Shown here: positions 56,103 to 64,000 of the stretch, in pieces
How positions within the stretch are numbered: position 1 is the stretch's first letter
Layout of the letters: the number at the start of each line of letters is the position of its first letter
The notes under the pieces: generated by a model
Told to the model about the DNA's origin: nothing
Seen by the model: only the letters and a program-made list of their open reading frames with translations
Database searches by the model: none
Source: Agrobacterium larrymoorei
GTDB taxonomy: Bacteria; Pseudomonadota; Alphaproteobacteria; Rhizobiales; Rhizobiaceae
Assembly (NCBI RefSeq): GCF_005145045.1
Contig: NZ_CP039692.1
Span: 186,001 to 250,000 of the forward strand
Reading direction: 5' to 3'
DNA: 64,000 nt
Translations under genes and position numbers: made by a program

Positions 56103-58478
56103 CTACCCAAAAACCATATTGCCGCGCTTCTTGGCCTTTTTCGGCAGGCTGCTGGGCTTGCCGAACAGATACCCCTGCGCCTGCGTGCAGCCCTCATCGA
56201 CAACCATACGGTACTGGCTGTCCGTCTCTATACCCTCGGCAGTGACGGGCAGATCGAGGCTGCGCCCGAGGCCGATGATGGCGCGGACGATGGAGCGGGC
56301 GTTATCGTCCTGCTTCATGGCGGCGATGAAGCTACGGTCGATCTTGATCTTGTCGAAGGGGAAGCTACGCAGATTGCTGAGCGAAGAGTAACCGGTTCCG
56401 AAATCATCCATCACGATGGTAATGCCGAGCGACTTCAGCTGCCGCATGACGGCGAGCGTTGCCATCCGGTCTTTCAGAAGTGCGGATTCCGTGACTTCCA
56501 GTTCGAGCCTTGCCGGTGCGAGGCCGGTTCTCTCCAGCGTGGAGCAAATCGTATAGACGAGGTTGGAGACGGAAAACTGTACCGGGGATATGTTCACGGC
56601 AATTTTCAGATGTGGATCCCAGGTGACAGCGGCACTGCAGGCTTCGTTCAGCACCCACTCGCCCAACGATATGATGACGCCGGTCTCTTCGGCAATGGGA
56701 ATGAAGACATCCGGCGGCACCGCCCCGCGCGTGGGGTGCTGCCAGCGCACCAGCGCTTCGTAGCCCGCAAGTTCTCCGGTTTCGACGGAATGAACAGGCT
56801 GATACAGCAGTTCCAGTTCGTTGCGGCTGATCGCCTGGCGAAGATCGGATTCCAGCCTGCGCCGTTCGCGTGTTTCCTGATCCATCGTCGGATCGTAGAA
56901 GGCCGCGACACCACGCCCGTTGATCTTGGCTCTGTAAAGCGCGAGATCGGCTGCGTGCATGAGCGTCTCGTTATCATCGCCATCGCGCGGGAACATGGCG
57001 ATGCCGATAGTCACGCCAACGGCGGTTGGATCGCTGACAGAATCCATCTCGCGTCTGAAGGCGGACAGAATGCCTTCCGCCAGTTCGCGAACGTCAGCCT
57101 CAGTGGTGTTGTAGCTGGTCATGATCGCGAATTCATCGCCGCCCAGACGTGCCACGAGATCGCCCGGACGGACACTGTTTTGCAGAATTCTCGCGACGTC
57201 CTTCAGAACGCGGTCTCCCTCGGCGTGGCCAAAGAGGTCGTTGACCGCTTTGAACCTGTCGAGGTCGAGGGCCAAAAGAGAGAATGGCTCGCCTTCCGCA
57301 GCCTTGCCGATTTGTGTTGCGAGGCGCTCGTTGAACAGCGAGCGATTGGAAAGGCCGGTGAGAATATCATGCCGTGCGAGATATTCGATCTGACGCTGCG
57401 CGCGCCGCTTGTCCGTGAGATCGCGCACCGTGAGAACCTCGCAAGGGCGGCCGCGGTATTCAATGGTTCGCACGGCGAGTTCGAAATGCCGGGTCTTGTC
57501 GCCAAGTTTCGGCATGGCCTCGATGCCTGCCACTCTCGGCGCATCTGCGGGCAAACCATCTTCAGGCAGCAAAAGAGCATCGGGGCTGCGACCCAGCAGC
57601 GCAAGCTCCTTCTCGCAGAACAGTTCCGCAAAGCGCGTATTCACTTCCATGATCCGGCCATCCCGCACGACTGCGATGCCATCCAGCGTGGCGTTGACGA
57701 GGCCTTTCAGGTCGACAAGATGACGGTCGATCAGGGCGGCAACGGCGGTAACGGTGAGGATAAGGAAGGTGACGCCGGTAATCGCCGCGATAAGAATGAG
57801 GCGGTCCATGCCGTCCATATCCGGGCCGGGCAAACTCGGGTCGGGCGAAAGAATGGTGGAAGAGACGGCTGTGAAGTGAAGCGTCAACACACCGAGAATT
57901 GAGAGCAGCGCACCCACCGGTACGCGGACCCACGACCTGATTTTTCTGAACAGGAAGAATGAAAGCGAGAACTGGACGACGGAAACGATGGTGCCCACCA
58001 CAATGGGCATGAGTTGATATTGAACCGTGGCGGCAGCCTGTAATCCCGCCATGCCCATGAAGTGCATGCAGGCAACGGTGACTGTTACCGTCAAGCCCGC
58101 CGCGATGGACGATCCGTTTTTGCGCCAGAAGAACTGAAGGCAAACCCAGAACCCGAGTACGGCGAGAATGGCCGAAATCGAGGTGTAGAACAGGTCGAAG
58201 CCAATGGGGATACTGCCCTGATAAGCCAGCATGGCGATGAAGTGCGTTGCCCAAACACTCGAGCCCGAAGCAAAGGCTGCAACAACAATCCAGTAAGGCC
58301 TGCGCTTAATGGGGCTTTCTTCCGCGCGGAGCAAAAGATGGAAGAAAGAGACCATACCCACAAGCGCGATGATTGCTGCCAGAACCACAACGCGGCGATC
58401 ATGCTGTACTGCGACACACTCCAGGACGGCAAACACTGCTATGCACTCCCGACAACCATCACCTTTATTATTCTTCAT
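56103..58478 (-). CDS. MHYT-PAS-GGDEF-EAL cyclic-di-GMP enzyme
   Basis: A 791-residue membrane enzyme. The N-terminal 245 residues form about seven helices with MHYT-type motifs (ATHFIAML, CMHFMGMAG, TLHFTAVSS), thought to bind copper or sense gases. A PAS-like segment lies near 270-375. The GGDEF domain keeps RLGGDEFAI. The EAL domain keeps YEALVRW, NISP, ELEVTES, DDFGTGYSSL, KIDRSFI and AEGIET. Both synthesis and hydrolysis of cyclic di-GMP are therefore possible. It is co-oriented with the polysaccharide export gene 245 bases downstream. That gap shows no gene or clear signal. Confidence 0.93.
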   Translation of the reverse strand: MKNNKGDGCRECIAVFAVLECVAVQHDRRVVVLAAIIALVGMVSFFHLLLRAEESPIKRRPYWIVVAAFASGSSVWATHFIAMLAYQGSIPIGFDLFYTSISAILAVLGFWVCLQFFWRKNGSSIAAGLTVTVTVACMHFMGMAGLQAAATVQYQLMPIVVGTIVSVVQFSLSFFLFRKIRSWVRVPVGALLSILGVLTLHFTAVSSTILSPDPSLPGPDMDGMDRLILIAAITGVTFLILTVTAVAALIDRHLVDLKGLVNATLDGIAVVRDGRIMEVNTRFAELFCEKELALLGRSPDALLLPEDGLPADAPRVAGIEAMPKLGDKTRHFELAVRTIEYRGRPCEVLTVRDLTDKRRAQRQIEYLARHDILTGLSNRSLFNERLATQIGKAAEGEPFSLLALDLDRFKAVNDLFGHAEGDRVLKDVARILQNSVRPGDLVARLGGDEFAIMTSYNTTEADVRELAEGILSAFRREMDSVSDPTAVGVTIGIAMFPRDGDDNETLMHAADLALYRAKINGRGVAAFYDPTMDQETRERRRLESDLRQAISRNELELLYQPVHSVETGELAGYEALVRWQHPTRGAVPPDVFIPIAEETGVIISLGEWVLNEACSAAVTWDPHLKIAVNISPVQFSVSNLVYTICSTLERTGLAPARLELEVTESALLKDRMATLAVMRQLKSLGITIVMDDFGTGYSSLSNLRSFPFDKIKIDRSFIAAMKQDDNARSIVRAIIGLGRSLDLPVTAEGIETDSQYRMVVDEGCTQAQGYLFGKPSSLPKKAKKRGNMVFG

Positions 58479-58586
58479 TAGTACAGTTAAATTTAGAAAT
58501 TACTAATTCAACTTATTGTCCGTGATTTCTTTCCCGCAACGTTTCAGAGGAACAGGGTGGGTAGGAGTTGCGTTGGCGAAAAATGG

Positions 58587-59288
58587 TCAGCCGGGAATGG
58601 CGCGAGAATAAGCGGCCAGAATAAAGCGTTCGGCACGATGCAGATAATCCTCAAGCGTGCGGGAAGCCTGTGCGGTATCGCCGCTTTCCAGATGCGCCAA
58701 TATGGTGGCGTTCTGCTCTATGAAAGGCCCATGAAGATATTCCGGATCACGAAGAAGGCCGAAAACGAGGCGAAGCTCGATTGAAATCTGGCTGTAAAAT
58801 GCCGAAAGCCGCGGACTGTCGGAAAGTTCGACGATTGCGGAGTGAAAGGCGATATCCGCACTACCGACCTTCAACCACTCCCCCTGCGCCCGGTAGGAAT
58901 TGGCAGCCTGCACAGCTTCCCGCATTTTCGCGACGCTCGGATGTTTTATATGCGCATTGGCAATAGCGGGGCATTCAATCAGGCGCCGCACACGGTAGAT
59001 ATCGATAATCGTGCCGATGCCGGGCGTGGTGACGAAGACGCCCCGGTTTGCCTCATGGCGCAACACGCCTTCCTTGGTGAGAAGGCGGAAAACCTCCCTC
59101 AAAGTGTTCCGGGAAATCTGCAGTTCTTCGCAGAGGGCTACTTCAGAAAGATGGCTGCCGGGTGGAAGAACGCCGGAGATGACGCGTTCGCGAATGCGGC
59201 CAGCCGTAATCTCGGCAAGCGTAAGTGTGGCTTCCTGTGTGCCGACCGATGTCGCCTCTGCATTTGCCACACCACTATGCCGCATCAT
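58587..59288 (-). CDS. GntR-family regulator (FCD subgroup) of the pxp operon
   Basis: About 233 residues from ATG 59288 (a second ATG follows at 59285), with GGGGATGG before it; an earlier in-frame ATG is rejected. The winged helix is at about 20-85 (LSEVALCEELQISRNTLREVFRLLTKEGVL) and the FCD domain fills the rest (ADIAFHSAIVELSDSPRL). It is divergent from pxpA across 314 bases and is the obvious local regulator of 5-oxoproline use. Confidence 0.88.
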   Translation of the reverse strand: MMRHSGVANAEATSVGTQEATLTLAEITAGRIRERVISGVLPPGSHLSEVALCEELQISRNTLREVFRLLTKEGVLRHEANRGVFVTTPGIGTIIDIYRVRRLIECPAIANAHIKHPSVAKMREAVQAANSYRAQGEWLKVGSADIAFHSAIVELSDSPRLSAFYSQISIELRLVFGLLRDPEYLHGPFIEQNATILAHLESGDTAQASRTLEDYLHRAERFILAAYSRAIPG

Positions 59289-59602
59289 CCATCCCCGTTG
59301 CGGCTCATGAGAAAGCCTGTGATTCCTTCGTCGGTGACAATGCCTCGCGAGCTTTAGCTCAGGCAAGCCGCCTTCGACGTTACGGCGACTTCACGGCCAC
59401 TGCTTCCATCGATCATACACATGTGAAAACTTTTTTGTAGGACGGAACAAAAATATTGCTCAACAATGTGGACGGGATTGTCATTTATTGTTAGAACGTG
59501 ATCATAAAAATAATAAGGGGCACATAAAGTAACGTCCGACCGATGATCCTTATCGGTCTGATTTACCGCGCCTTCCTTATTGAGCATGGAAGGAGCAGCA
59601 CA
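59289..59602 (+). promoter_or_regulatory. divergent promoter region of gntR and pxpA
   Basis: A 314-base spacer without a gene; the second half is AT-rich. A possible rightward promoter is TTGTCA (59478-59483), 17 bases, ATCATA (59501-59506). Candidate operator elements are ATTG-n5-CAAT (59455-59467), the palindrome CACATGTG (59418-59425), and inverted AACAAT/ATTGTT at 59462-59467 and 59487-59492. None can be assigned with certainty. Confidence 0.35.
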
Positions 59603-60370
59603 TTGTCTTCTATCGACCTCAACAGCGATTTGGGCGAAAGCTTTGGTGCCTGGAAGATCGGTGATGATAAGGCAATGCTCGATATCGTCAGCAGCGCGAA
59701 TGTCGCATGTGGCTTCCATGCGGGTGATCCGGCGGGCATTCTCAAAACGCTGTTTGCTGCGAAAGAGCGCAATGTCGCGGTCGGCGCTCATGTCGGATAT
59801 CGCGATCTTGCTGGCTTCGGTCGTCGCAATATGGACCCATCCAGCGAAGAACTCGTCGGTGACGTCATTTACCAGATCGGCGCGCTGCAAGGTCTGGCGA
59901 AAGCCGCCGGCACCACCGTTACCTATGTTAAGCCGCACGGTGCGCTTTACAACACGATTGCCTTCGACACGCGTCAGGCAGCGGATGTCATCAGTGCAAT
60001 CAGGCAGATCAATCCAGACCTCATCCTCGTGGCGCTCGCCGGTTCGCCATTGATTGCTCAGGCGCGCGCCGAAGGTCTTACCGTCGTCTCCGAAGCCTTT
60101 GCGGATCGCGCCTACACTTCGAAGGGTGAGTTGGTTTCCCGACGTGAAAAGGGCTCCGTCCTTCACGATCCTGAACAGGTGGCAGAGCGTATGCTGCAAC
60201 TGGTGCGCACCGGCTCCATCACCTCCATCGATGGCGTGGGGACAAAGGTGGACGCGCAGTCCATCTGCGTGCATGGCGACAGCCCGGATGCGGTAGCGAT
60301 TGCCAAGGCCGTGCGCCAGAAGCTTGAACATGCGGGACTGGCAATCCGTGCTTTCAGCGGGCGCCAGTAA
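59603..60370 (+). CDS. pxpA: 5-oxoprolinase subunit A (LamB/YcsF family)
   Basis: About 255 residues. TTG 59603 is chosen because AGGAG (59591-59595) lies 7 bases before it and the product then starts with the family motif [14 protein letters not shown]; an ATG at 59543 has no ribosome site and adds 20 extra residues. Other family blocks are [36 protein letters not shown] and [19 protein letters not shown]. With PxpB and PxpC it opens 5-oxoproline to glutamate using ATP. The stop overlaps the next start (TAATG). Confidence 0.92.
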   Translation: MSSIDLNSDLGESFGAWKIGDDKAMLDIVSSANVACGFHAGDPAGILKTLFAAKERNVAVGAHVGYRDLAGFGRRNMDPSSEELVGDVIYQIGALQGLAKAAGTTVTYVKPHGALYNTIAFDTRQAADVISAIRQINPDLILVALAGSPLIAQARAEGLTVVSEAFADRAYTSKGELVSRREKGSVLHDPEQVAERMLQLVRTGSITSIDGVGTKVDAQSICVHGDSPDAVAIAKAVRQKLEHAGLAIRAFSGRQ

Positions 60371-62025
60371 TGACCGCTGCCGAAACATCGATGGAGAAGA
60401 GCAGGATTGCCTTGCGCGTGCTTCCCATGCGCGACGGGCATTTGTTGTTCGAGCTTGAGAGCCTTGAGAAAACGCTGGCTCTGCATGCCGCACTGGAGGC
60501 ATCGCCTATCGAGGGTGTGCGGGAAATCATTCCGGCTGCACGGACGTTGATGATCGCGTTCGATCACCTCGTCCTGCCTTCGGCAAGCTTGATCGAGCAG
60601 GTGCAGAACCGTCTCTCCAGCGAGGCTTCGTCGCAGCCCGGCCCGATTGTCGATATCCCCGTTCTTTATGATGGCGAAGACCTTAAGGACGTGGCTGCGC
60701 TTCTAAATCTGTCGGTTGATGAGATCATCGCTTGCCATACCGGTTCGGATTTGAAGGTGGCCTTCACCGGCTTTGCTCCGGGATTTGCTTATCTTTCCGG
60801 CGGCGATGAAACGCTCTCCGTTCCGCGCCGCACGTCACCGCGAACTCATGTTCCGGCAGGCTCCGTCGCAATCGCCGGTGAATTCAGCGGCGTTTACCCG
60901 AAAGCGAGCCCCGGCGGCTGGCAGCTGATTGGGCGCACGCCCATCCCGATGTTCGATCTGGCACGCGAGCCAGCCTCACTTCTTCAGCCGGGATACCGGG
61001 TCAAGTTCTGGCAGATTTCGCTTGAGGAATTTGAAGAGTTCCAGACGGCCCATAAGCCATCGCCCTCCCCGGTCTCGCTGGAAACATCCGGCCCATGCCT
61101 TGAGGTACTTACCGCACCCCTCCCGGTGCTGCTTCAGGATTTGGGCCGCAAAGGCAAAGCCAGCCTCGGCGTCAGCGTTTCCGGCGCAGCAGACCGCGCC
61201 GCGTTCAGGCAGGCAAATAGAACAGTCGGCAACCCGATCAATCTGCCTGCGCTGGAAATCTCTCCCGCAGGCGCGGTCTTTAAAGCTGTCGGTGAGAGCG
61301 TGATCGCGATTACCGGCGCACCGGTCATGGCCCGCATAGAGGCGACGAATGGCGACATGATCGAGGTCGAACTCGCAAAAGCGACGGCACTCAATGACGA
61401 AGACCGGCTGACGATAGCGCCGCCTGCGCAGGGCATGCGCAGCTATCTGGCCATTCGCGGTGGCTTTGCCGCCTCCAGCATCATCGACAGCGCCGCGCGC
61501 GACACCTTAGCCGAAATCGGCCCTGCACCTTTGAAGGCGGGCGACCGGATCAGCATCGCACCTGCCGATAATGCCTTTATCGTGCCAGCGCCAACGAAGA
61601 CCGAGGATGCGCACCCCAAGGCGGGCGAGACGGTAGAACTCGACGTCGTAATGGGTCCGCGAACCGACTGGTTTACCAGCGAGGCGATCCAGTCCTTCCT
61701 GTCGCAGGACTGGTTGGTAACGCCGCAGGCGAGCCGCGTCGGCATTCGTCTCGAAGGCACGCCACTTACCCGCTCGATCACCGCAGAATTACCCAGTGAG
61801 GCAACATTGCATGGTGCCATTCAGGTCCCTGCGAGTGGCCAACCGGTTCTGTTTCTGGTCGATCACCCTCTGACAGGTGGTTATCCGGTGATCGGAAATG
61901 TTGCCGAGTACCACCTCGATCTTGCGGCACGCGTTCCGCCGGGTGCCCGCATTCGCTTCCGTGCAATAGAAGCATTTCATGAACTGCCATTGCCAAACAA
62001 ACATATTGCAGAGCATCAACAATGA
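60370..62025 (+). CDS. pxpB: 5-oxoprolinase subunit B-C fusion (KipI-KipA type)
   Basis: A 551-residue fusion. Residues about 15-220 match PxpB/KipI (VPVLYDGEDL-like IPVLYDGEDLKDVAALL, then FTGFAPGFAYLSGGDETLSVPRR and PGGWQLIGRTP). Residues about 240-545 match PxpC/KipA (VLLQDLGRKGKASLGVSVSGAADR, ALEISPAGAVFKA, YLAIRGGF, VMGPRTDWF). In E. coli these are separate genes. The two halves also resemble the carboxyltransferase part of urea carboxylase. It overlaps pxpA by one base and the biotin carboxylase gene by four. Confidence 0.9.
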   Translation: MTAAETSMEKSRIALRVLPMRDGHLLFELESLEKTLALHAALEASPIEGVREIIPAARTLMIAFDHLVLPSASLIEQVQNRLSSEASSQPGPIVDIPVLYDGEDLKDVAALLNLSVDEIIACHTGSDLKVAFTGFAPGFAYLSGGDETLSVPRRTSPRTHVPAGSVAIAGEFSGVYPKASPGGWQLIGRTPIPMFDLAREPASLLQPGYRVKFWQISLEEFEEFQTAHKPSPSPVSLETSGPCLEVLTAPLPVLLQDLGRKGKASLGVSVSGAADRAAFRQANRTVGNPINLPALEISPAGAVFKAVGESVIAITGAPVMARIEATNGDMIEVELAKATALNDEDRLTIAPPAQGMRSYLAIRGGFAASSIIDSAARDTLAEIGPAPLKAGDRISIAPADNAFIVPAPTKTEDAHPKAGETVELDVVMGPRTDWFTSEAIQSFLSQDWLVTPQASRVGIRLEGTPLTRSITAELPSEATLHGAIQVPASGQPVLFLVDHPLTGGYPVIGNVAEYHLDLAARVPPGARIRFRAIEAFHELPLPNKHIAEHQQ

Positions 62026-63791
62026 AAAAAGTTCTCATAGCAAATCGTGGTGAGATCGCCGTTCGCATCATCCGGGCATGCAGGGATTACGGCCTTCAAT
62101 CGGTTGCCGTCTATGCCGATGCAGATGCAGACGCCCTCTTCGTATCGCTGGCCGACGAGGCCTATGCGCTGAATGGCGCAAGCCCGAAAGACAGCTATCT
62201 CGATATCGAAAAGCTCGTCGCGCTTGCAAAGCGCAGCGGCGCAGATGCCGTCCACCCCGGCTATGGCTTTCTTTCCGAGCGCGCGGAGTTCGCCGCAGCC
62301 GTTATCGCTGCCGAGCTGATCTGGATCGGTCCGGACCCGGACGTCATCGAGGCGCTTGGCGATAAGCTGCAGGCACGCCGCATCGCGCAAAGCGTCGGCG
62401 CGCCTCTGGTGGCTGGCAGCGAGGGCGCGATTGCAACATCGCGTGAGGCGCTGGTCTTTGCCCAGCAATTCGGCCTTCCGATTGCCATCAAGGCCGCCCA
62501 TGGCGGCGGCGGGCGGGGTCTGAAGATCGCGCGTCAACTGGATGAGGTGGAAGAGCTGTTCGAATCCGCCACGCGTGAAGCGCTTGCGGCCTTCGGGCGT
62601 GGTGAGTGCTATGTCGAACAGTTTCTCGACCGCCCGCGCCATATCGAGGCGCAAATTCTTGCAGATAGGCATGGCAATGTCGTGGTTGTCGGAACGCGCG
62701 ACTGCTCTCTCCAGCGCAGAAACCAGAAGCTGATCGAAGAGGCACCGGCACCATTTCTGGACGATGCACAACGCGAAACGATCCATCAGGCTGCGAAGAA
62801 CATCTGCGCCAAGGCCGGATATGTCGGCGCGGGCACAGTTGAATTTCTTCTCAGTAACAATGGGATAATCTCTTTCCTTGAAGTGAATACGCGGCTTCAG
62901 GTGGAGCATCCGGTGACAGAGGAGACAACCGGCATCGACCTCGTTATCGAGCAGTTCCGCATCGCCGAAGGGCACGCGATTTCATTGACGGAAACGCCGG
63001 AGCCGCGCGGCCACGCGTTGGAATTTCGTATCAATATCGAAGACGCCGGACGCGGCTTCCTGCCATCCTCCGGCAAAATCGAAGCGTTTCATGCACCGTC
63101 TGGCCCCGGTGTTCGGCTCGATACGGGTGTAGAGGCCGGGTCGACGATCCCGCCCATGTTCGATTCCCTTGCCGCCAAGCTTATTGTCTGGGGCGCAACC
63201 CGTGAGCAGGCAATTGCCCGCGCACGCCGAGCGCTGTCGGAGTTCACAATCGAAGGCGTGCCTTCGGTTCTACCATTCCATAAGGCGGCGATAGCGCATC
63301 CCGATTTTGCCAGCCCCAATTTCCGCGTTCACACGCGCTGGATCGAGACAGACTTCGCACATGTGCTGGAAGCGGAAGCACGCCCCAAAGCCCTGCAAGA
63401 CGCAAACATGGTGCGCGCAAAGCTGGAGATCGATGGAAAGCTGGTCGAAGTCGGTATCCCCGCGCAGTTCCTTTCGATGTTCGGAACGCCAGCGCCCGCA
63501 CCGACAGCACAAGGCTCCAGCTCGTCGGCTGACCGGAACATCGTTTCGGCACCGCTCAGTGGCACGCTCGTACAGTGGAAGGTTGCCGATGGCGCGACAG
63601 TTGCAGAGAGTGAAGTTCTTGGCACCATGGAGGCCATGAAGATGGAAACGCAGATCAGCGCTCCCCTCTCCGGCCGGATTTCGTTGCTTGTGGAGGCTGG
63701 CTCCATGCAAACCGCAGGCGCGGAACTGGCAAGAATCGAGCCATCCGCTTCTCAGAACAAAGATCTTTCCAAAGCAGAGATACAGCCATGA
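62022..63791 (+). CDS. biotin carboxylase-BCCP fusion
   Basis: A 589-residue acyl-CoA-carboxylase alpha-type protein. The biotin carboxylase part (about 1-445) has [22 protein letters not shown], the Gly-rich ATP-grasp loop [11 protein letters not shown], and [22 protein letters not shown]. The last 75 residues form a biotinyl domain with the biotin Lys in EAMKMET. No acyl-CoA carboxyltransferase subunit is nearby. Overlap with the pxpBC fusion (ATGA) suggests that it works with those proteins, either in lactam activation or as a split carboxylase. Confidence 0.88.
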   Translation: MKKVLIANRGEIAVRIIRACRDYGLQSVAVYADADADALFVSLADEAYALNGASPKDSYLDIEKLVALAKRSGADAVHPGYGFLSERAEFAAAVIAAELIWIGPDPDVIEALGDKLQARRIAQSVGAPLVAGSEGAIATSREALVFAQQFGLPIAIKAAHGGGGRGLKIARQLDEVEELFESATREALAAFGRGECYVEQFLDRPRHIEAQILADRHGNVVVVGTRDCSLQRRNQKLIEEAPAPFLDDAQRETIHQAAKNICAKAGYVGAGTVEFLLSNNGIISFLEVNTRLQVEHPVTEETTGIDLVIEQFRIAEGHAISLTETPEPRGHALEFRINIEDAGRGFLPSSGKIEAFHAPSGPGVRLDTGVEAGSTIPPMFDSLAAKLIVWGATREQAIARARRALSEFTIEGVPSVLPFHKAAIAHPDFASPNFRVHTRWIETDFAHVLEAEARPKALQDANMVRAKLEIDGKLVEVGIPAQFLSMFGTPAPAPTAQGSSSSADRNIVSAPLSGTLVQWKVADGATVAESEVLGTMEAMKMETQISAPLSGRISLLVEAGSMQTAGAELARIEPSASQNKDLSKAEIQP

Positions 63792-64000
63792 CCAACGCAA
63801 CGGACATCTCTAGCCCGCTTCTTTCCGTCTCAGACCTCACGGTCGCATTCGGCGAGAACCGCGTTGTCGAGAACCTCTCCTTCAGCGTAGCACCCGGCAG
63901 AACGGTTGCTGTCGTCGGTGAATCCGGTTCGGGTAAATCGGTCACATCGCTGTCCGTCATGCGTCTGGCAGACATGATGGGCGCGAAATTCGAGACCGGC
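63788..64000 (+). CDS. peptide-type ABC ATPase, cut by the window end
   Basis: The first 71 codons of an ATPase gene. ATG 63788 overlaps the preceding stop (ATGA). The sequence reads [21 protein letters not shown] and then Walker [18 protein letters not shown], the style of DppD/OppD or of another GsiA-like fused protein. It suggests an importer for 5-oxoproline or peptides belongs to this operon. The rest lies outside the window. Confidence 0.85.
   Translation, partial: MTNATDISSPLLSVSDLTVAFGENRVVENLSFSVAPGRTVAVVGESGSGKSVTSLSVMRLADMMGAKFETG

Noticed and set aside
56610..57902. Rightward 430-codon frame opposite the GGDEF-EAL gene
   Set aside because: The opposite strand encodes intact catalytic motifs; the rightward product has none.
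59543..59602. Upstream ATG extension of pxpA
   Set aside because: No ribosome site precedes it and it adds 20 residues before the conserved family start; TTG 59603 has AGGAG at good spacing.

Overview
The window looks like a stretch of a Rhizobiaceae genome, most probably an Agrobacterium- or Rhizobium-type alphaproteobacterium. Support comes from the type VI secretion (T6SS) layout. A tssA-to-ppkA operon runs divergently from a clpV-hcp operon, with a tandem tssC pair, a tagF-pppA fusion, an OmpA-tailed TssL carrying Thr at residue 14, and no tssJ. This is the arrangement I know from A. tumefaciens. GC is about 58-60% by eye in most genes. No tRNA, rRNA, CRISPR array, transposase or integrase was seen.

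Layout. (1) 0.1-13.8 kb is a carbohydrate locus. A leftward operon encodes two ABC permeases, a GH88 unsaturated-uronyl hydrolase, an ATPase, a YesL-type membrane protein, a binding protein, a DUF2264 protein and a hexapeptide acyltransferase fused to a helical domain. A rightward pair encodes a heparinase II/III-like lyase and a discoidin-like protein, followed by a GntR regulator. The parts fit import and intracellular breakdown of an acidic, possibly acylated, uronate oligosaccharide. (2) 14.0-22.5 kb holds a small exported protein, then a peptide ABC transporter with a fused double ATPase, a gamma-glutamyltransferase and a GntR regulator. This suggests use of glutathione or gamma-glutamyl peptides. 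(3) 22.5-28.9 kb is an envelope-stress or efflux module: MacB, MacA, a 67-residue exported peptide, a Spy/CpxP-like protein and a divergent OmpR-type two-component system. Four helically phased GTTTCCG boxes lie in the divergent promoter region.

(4) 28.9-54.6 kb is the T6SS. The rightward operon supplies baseplate, sheath, membrane complex and the Fha/PpkA/TagF-PppA post-translational switch. The leftward operon supplies ClpV and Hcp and then runs into an AT-richer cargo island: a Tai/Rap1a-like immunity gene, an unrecognised 360-residue protein, and two exported paralogs resembling DUF2059. No vgrG or PAAR gene is present. The island is the best candidate here for an undescribed toxin-immunity set.

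(5) 54.7-58.5 kb encodes a Wza-type outer-membrane lipoprotein and an MHYT-PAS-GGDEF-EAL cyclic-di-GMP enzyme, both leftward. (6) 58.6-64.0 kb holds a GntR regulator divergent from pxpA, a pxpB-pxpC fusion, a biotin carboxylase-BCCP fusion and the start of a peptide-type ABC ATPase cut by the window edge. The last four genes overlap end to start and look like one 5-oxoproline (or related lactam) operon. Its domain content matches a dismantled urea carboxylase plus LamB/YcsF.
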